Assembly: GCA_030668045.1 (NCBI GenBank)
Contig: DAOUUR010000060.1
Span: 1 to 9,402 of the forward strand
Origin: a bacterium
Lineage (GTDB): Bacteria > Zixibacteria > MSB-5A5 > GN15 > FEB-12
DNA length: 9,402 nt
Direction: 5' to 3'
Shown: piece after piece, positions 6,851 through 9,402 of the stretch
Layout: the number at the start of each line of letters is the position of its first letter
Numbering within the stretch: the stretch's first letter is position 1
Translations under genes and position numbers: made by a program
The notes under the pieces: model-generated
What the model was told of the DNA's origin: nothing
The model's input: only the letters and a program-made list of their open reading frames with translations
The model's database searches: none

Positions 6851-6937
6851 ATGATTAACGATAGAATAAACAGAAACTCTAACACGGGATTGGTCTCCAT
6901 TTTGATGGAGAGGTCCTGCCGAAAGGCGTGGAGGTAA
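6851..6937 (+). CDS. Putative 28-residue leader peptide before flgE
   Basis: This short frame is not a known gene. It starts MINDRINRN and ends ERSCRKAWR, and spans nearly the whole gap between its neighbours. AGGA (6838-6841) overlaps the upstream stop codon and lies 9 nt before the ATG. The TAA (6935-6937) immediately follows the flgE Shine-Dalgarno and is 6 nt from the flgE start. All five arginine codons are AGA, AGG or CGA, whereas neighbouring genes use CGN heavily. A ribosome on this frame would open both hairpins that flank the flgE ribosome-binding site. I infer translational coupling or attenuation. A chance frame of this length is quite possible. Confidence 0.4.
   Translation: MINDRINRNSNTGLVSILMERSCRKAWR
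6894..6934 (+). promoter_or_regulatory. Alternative RNA hairpins controlling access to the flgE Shine-Dalgarno
   Basis: TCTCCAT (6894-6900) pairs perfectly with ATGGAGA (6905-6911) around a 4-nt loop. Next, TCC-T-GCC (6914-6920) pairs with GGC-G-GGA (6925-6932, T6929 bulged) around a GAAA tetraloop, taking up part of the flgE Shine-Dalgarno GGAGG (6930-6934). The first arm TCTCCAT can instead pair with GTGGAGG (6928-6934), covering all of it. The two GGAG-containing copies therefore compete for one CTCC segment. Pairings are read by eye; no energies were computed. Confidence 0.4.
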
Positions 6938-6943
6938 CGAACT

Positions 6944-8920
6944 ATGATGGCATCATTGTTCGCAGGAGTATCCGGCCTCAAGAATCACCAGGTGAAGCTG
7001 AACGTGATCGGTAACAACATCGCGAACGTCAACACCATTGGTTTTAAGTCGAGCCGGGTTAATTTTCAGGAAGCACTAATTCAGACTTTCAAAGGCGCTG
7101 GTCGCCCCTCGGAAATTACCGGTGGTACCAACCCTATCCAGCTCGGGCTGGGCATGAAGGTCGCATCGGTTGACACCCTTTTTGCACAGGGCGGCCTTGA
7201 GACGACCGGTCAGATCACTGACCTGGCGATTCAAGGCTCTGGCTTCTTCGTTCTGGGAGACGGTAACGATAACCGTTTCTATACACGGGCAGGAGCTTTT
7301 GGTTTTGACGCCAACTCGGCTCTGGTCGATCCGGCTACCGGACTGTACGTTATGGGCAAGATGGCCAATGCAGTGGGGGAGATTCCTTCGTTGGCTACGA
7401 CCGGCCCGATAACACTGCCGTTTGGTCAGCAGGATCCAGCCAGTGCTACTACCGAGGTTACTCTGGCTAACAACCTTGATGCCACTGCTACTGATTCCAT
7501 AGGACGACTGATTTCAGCCGGAACCTCAAATGTATTGAACGTTTCTGGTGTCGCTTCCGAGGGTGTTGGTGGTCAGCATACGATTACAATCACAGGTAAC
7601 CAGGCCACAACCGGCAGTTTCACCGGGGCGCATATCGGTGGACCGGCTGCGTTGGCGCTCTCCACTGATCTCAATACCCTGGGAGTGACAGTTTTTGATG
7701 ACTTTTCGCTGGCTGTCGATGGTGGCAGCAGCCAGTTGATAACCGGCCTGTCGGGAACATCAACTATTGAAGACTTGATCAACGCTATCAACCAGGTGGC
7801 TGGAATAACGGCTGAGCTGGCCGCCGGTGAAATCATGGTTACTCGTGACAAGGCTGGCGCTGATTCCGCATACAGCTTCGCCTCTTCGGATTCTGTTGCC
7901 AACAATATAACCAACCTCGTCTTTGGTGTGGCTGTGGGCGCAGGCAATCGCCTTGGTAGTGCTGCGGCCGATGGTGGTACACCCGGCACGGCGCACACGT
8001 ACGTCGCGACTGATTCATTTGTACCCACCAAGGGTACCGGCCCAGCTGCCGGACCACAGGTTACTAATCTTGATATCGTCATTGACAATACCAGCGGCCT
8101 GGTCACCGGTCTTAGTGGCCTCGGCGGCACCGGTGTTGAGATTACAACCGGCGTTGGCGGCCTGGCTGCGGCGGGAGTTGGTAACGAACTGATCGTGAAT
8201 ACTGCTGATACTGTGCACTCGACTTCGATTCAGATATATGACTCCCAGGGTGGTAAACATACTCTGGCTGTTGAGTTCTTCAAGTCACTGGTGCCCAATC
8301 GCTGGGAATGGACTATTTCGACGCTTGGCGATGAGATCATAACTGCTGGTGGTACCGGCTATATCGCTTTCAATCCGGACGGCTCGCTCAATTCGTTCGA
8401 TTACAATGGTGGTACCAGTTCGGTAGTAATCAACCCGAACAATGGCGCCGAGAACATTGATTTTGTTCTGAATGCCGGCACCTTTAGTGAATTTGATGGC
8501 CTAACCGGGTTTGCTTCGGGACGCCACACCGCTTCGATCGTCCGTCAGGACGGTTACGGGCTTGGTATCCTTGAGAAAATCGCGATCGATGGGAATGCCA
8601 ATATCTCGGGCATCTTCTCCAATGGCGTAACGCGAATTCTGGCTCAGTTGATACTGGCTGATTTCTCTAACAAAGCTGGTCTGACAAAGGCCGGGCGGTC
8701 AATGTATCAGGTATCGCCCAACTCCGGTACCGCTCTTGAAGGTGTGGCCGGAGCAACGATAGCGGCGACGGTGTCTTCCGGTGCGCTGGAAGCTTCGTCA
8801 GTCGATATAGCCCAGGAATTTACCAGTATGATTACAGCTCAGCGTGGTTTCCAGGCCAATGCCCGGATTATCACCACGTCTGACAGCATGCTGGACGAAC
8901 TTGTCAATATCAAGAGGTAG
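6944..8920 (+). CDS. flgE: Flagellar hook protein FlgE (long form)
   Basis: Structural subunit of the hook, exported by the flagellar type III system. The N-terminal rod/hook motif is SLFAGVSGLKNHQ, then IGNNIANVNTIGFKSSRVNF. The C-terminal D0 helix is GALEASSVDIAQEFTSM, AQRGFQANARIITTSD and LDELVNIKR. Both termini are complete. At 658 residues it is clearly longer than the ~400-residue enteric FlgE; the extra mass is in the Gly/Ala/Thr-rich surface domains (about 170-430). Residues about 255-300 resemble the flagellin hook-IN motif (FSLAVDGGSSQ, STIEDLINAINQ, GEIMVTRDKAG). Start: ATG at 6944, with GGAGG (6930-6934) 9 nt upstream; the next codon is also ATG. Expression may depend on the leader just upstream. 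Confidence 0.93.
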   Translation: MMASLFAGVSGLKNHQVKLNVIGNNIANVNTIGFKSSRVNFQEALIQTFKGAGRPSEITGGTNPIQLGLGMKVASVDTLFAQGGLETTGQITDLAIQGSGFFVLGDGNDNRFYTRAGAFGFDANSALVDPATGLYVMGKMANAVGEIPSLATTGPITLPFGQQDPASATTEVTLANNLDATATDSIGRLISAGTSNVLNVSGVASEGVGGQHTITITGNQATTGSFTGAHIGGPAALALSTDLNTLGVTVFDDFSLAVDGGSSQLITGLSGTSTIEDLINAINQVAGITAELAAGEIMVTRDKAGADSAYSFASSDSVANNITNLVFGVAVGAGNRLGSAAADGGTPGTAHTYVATDSFVPTKGTGPAAGPQVTNLDIVIDNTSGLVTGLSGLGGTGVEITTGVGGLAAAGVGNELIVNTADTVHSTSIQIYDSQGGKHTLAVEFFKSLVPNRWEWTISTLGDEIITAGGTGYIAFNPDGSLNSFDYNGGTSSVVINPNNGAENIDFVLNAGTFSEFDGLTGFASGRHTASIVRQDGYGLGILEKIAIDGNANISGIFSNGVTRILAQLILADFSNKAGLTKAGRSMYQVSPNSGTALEGVAGATIAATVSSGALEASSVDIAQEFTSMITAQRGFQANARIITTSDSMLDELVNIKR

Positions 8921-8925
8921 AATAG

Positions 8926-9150
8926 ATGATTAAAGTCACTCGACTAAATGATGATGAACTGGTACTCAACGCCGATCTGATTGAGTTTGTTGAGGCGATT
9001 CCCGACACCATAATCTCCCTGACGACAGGGAAGAAGATCATGGTTCAGGAAACAGTGGATGAAGTCATTGAGCGGGTGGCCTCATTCAAGAACAGATGCG
9101 GTATCCGGACCGAACGTCCGGATACCGTCGATCAACCTGAGAGGCTGTAA
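8926..9150 (+). CDS. flbD: FlbD / SwrD-family small flagellar protein
   Basis: A 74-residue protein of the FlbD family (SwrD in Bacillus), usually found between flgE and fliL or motAB. In Bacillus it raises flagellar power through the stator; here that role is only inferred. It is not the Caulobacter regulator of the same name. Family features are MIKVTRLNDDELVLNADLIE at the N-terminus and ISLTTGKKIMVQETVDEVI in the middle. The final ~15 residues (after about 58) are an Arg/Asp-rich tail encoded by a strong inverted repeat and look like an add-on. AGAGG (8913-8917) lies 8 nt before the ATG, inside the flgE terminus. Confidence 0.88.
   Translation: MIKVTRLNDDELVLNADLIEFVEAIPDTIISLTTGKKIMVQETVDEVIERVASFKNRCGIRTERPDTVDQPERL
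9099..9127 (+). repeat. Perfect 12-bp inverted repeat (strong hairpin) inside the 3' end of flbD
   Basis: CGGTATCCGGAC (9099-9110) is the exact reverse complement of GTCCGGATACCG (9116-9127) around a CGAAC loop. It ends 24 nt before fliL and is not followed by a T-run, so it is not a standard terminator. It may act as an RNA-processing, stability or attenuation element between flbD and fliL. Confidence 0.7.
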
Positions 9151-9151
9151 A

Positions 9152-9402
9152 ATGGCCGATGATGATGAAAAAACTACAGTAGAAGCCGGTGATAAGGCGA
9201 AGACTGAAGGTGAAGGTTCTGCCGAAGCCAAGAAGGGTGGAAACAAGATGATCCTTTTTGGTGGAATCGGTGTGGGCGCGATTGTCTTAGGCGTTGCTCT
9301 GACACTATTTGTGATCAAGCCGATGATGTCTGGTTCCGATGAGTCCGCAGGCGCGACCGAAGAGGTGGCGGAGCATGATGGCGGTAAGGATGAATCGGCT
9401 CA
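9152..9402 (+). CDS. fliL: FliL-like flagellar basal-body-associated protein (3' end outside window)
   Basis: Only the first 83 codons are present. A charged cytoplasmic head (1-32) leads into one hydrophobic helix (about 33-57, MILFGGIGVGAIVLGVALTL), followed by an acidic linker. That is the layout of FliL, a single-pass inner-membrane protein whose periplasmic domain rings the stator. The conserved periplasmic domain lies beyond the window, so the call rests on topology and position after flgE-flbD. GAGAGG (9139-9144) lies 7 nt before the ATG, and the start is 1 nt after the flbD stop. The N-terminus resembles that of the operon's first gene. Confidence 0.72.
   Translation, partial: MADDDEKTTVEAGDKAKTEGEGSAEAKKGGNKMILFGGIGVGAIVLGVALTLFVIKPMMSGSDESAGATEEVAEHDGGKDESA

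Noticed and set aside
6840..6900. Sigma-28 promoter inside the operon before flgE
   Set aside because: TAAG and CGATAG are present, but their spacing is too short and the -10 element does not match GCCGATAA.
6840..6943. c-di-GMP (GEMM) riboswitch before flgE
   Set aside because: A GAAA tetraloop hairpin is present and the downstream gene is apt, but the conserved GEMM core and tetraloop-receptor sequences are absent.
7573..8130. 185-codon minus-strand frame within flgE
   Set aside because: It is a shadow of the Gly/Ala/Thr-rich flgE sequence, with a Pro/Val-rich composition and no family motif.
7100..8730. Recurrent GGTACC in flgE
   Set aside because: The copies come from Gly-Thr codons in a glycine-rich protein; spacing is irregular and gives no sign of a functional repeat.
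1..9402. CRISPR arrays, tRNA or rRNA genes
   Set aside because: No regularly spaced direct repeats and no cloverleaf or rRNA-like segments were seen on either strand.

Overview
The window looks like a chromosomal piece from an uncultured bacterium of the FCB lineage. Zixibacteria-like is my guess from gene style, not a placement. Two things point that way: a C-terminal secretion-type domain with the NYPNPFN motif on the first gene, and a flagellar cluster in the order motE-like, fliK, flgD, TIGR02530-type gene, flgE, flbD, fliL. All recognised genes are on the + strand.

Positions 1-1800 are accessory in character. They hold the tail of a secreted or surface protein (1-333). Next comes a 365-bp relic of a REP-associated tyrosine transposase (RAYT), flanked by a perfect 29-bp inverted repeat whose arms are themselves hairpins (383-747). 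A putative housekeeping promoter follows, then an unrecognised three-helix membrane protein (830-1510), a G/C-rich hairpin and about 265 bp of non-coding or decayed sequence.

Positions 1808-3151 encode a radical-SAM tRNA methylthiotransferase of the MtaB type. It appears to be a separate transcription unit.

From 3276 to the right edge lies a flagellar hook and basal-body operon. It is preceded by a full-consensus sigma-54 promoter (TGGCAC-N5-TTGCT, 3310-3325). The genes are tightly packed: a MotE-like membrane coiled-coil protein, FliK (hook-length control), FlgD (hook cap), a TIGR02530-type flagellar operon protein, FlgE (hook), FlbD and the start of FliL. Together they build the hook and attach stator-associated factors.

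The one real gap in the operon (6840-6943, before flgE) is filled almost exactly by an unreported 28-codon reading frame. Its ribosome-binding site overlaps the stop of the upstream gene, and its stop codon directly follows the flgE Shine-Dalgarno. The same segment can form two mutually exclusive RNA pairings, one of which hides that Shine-Dalgarno. This is the best candidate for something undescribed: a leader-peptide or RNA switch controlling hook protein synthesis. Other points of note are a perfect 12-bp stem hairpin in the 3' end of flbD and a shared N-terminal module in the MotE-like protein and FliL.
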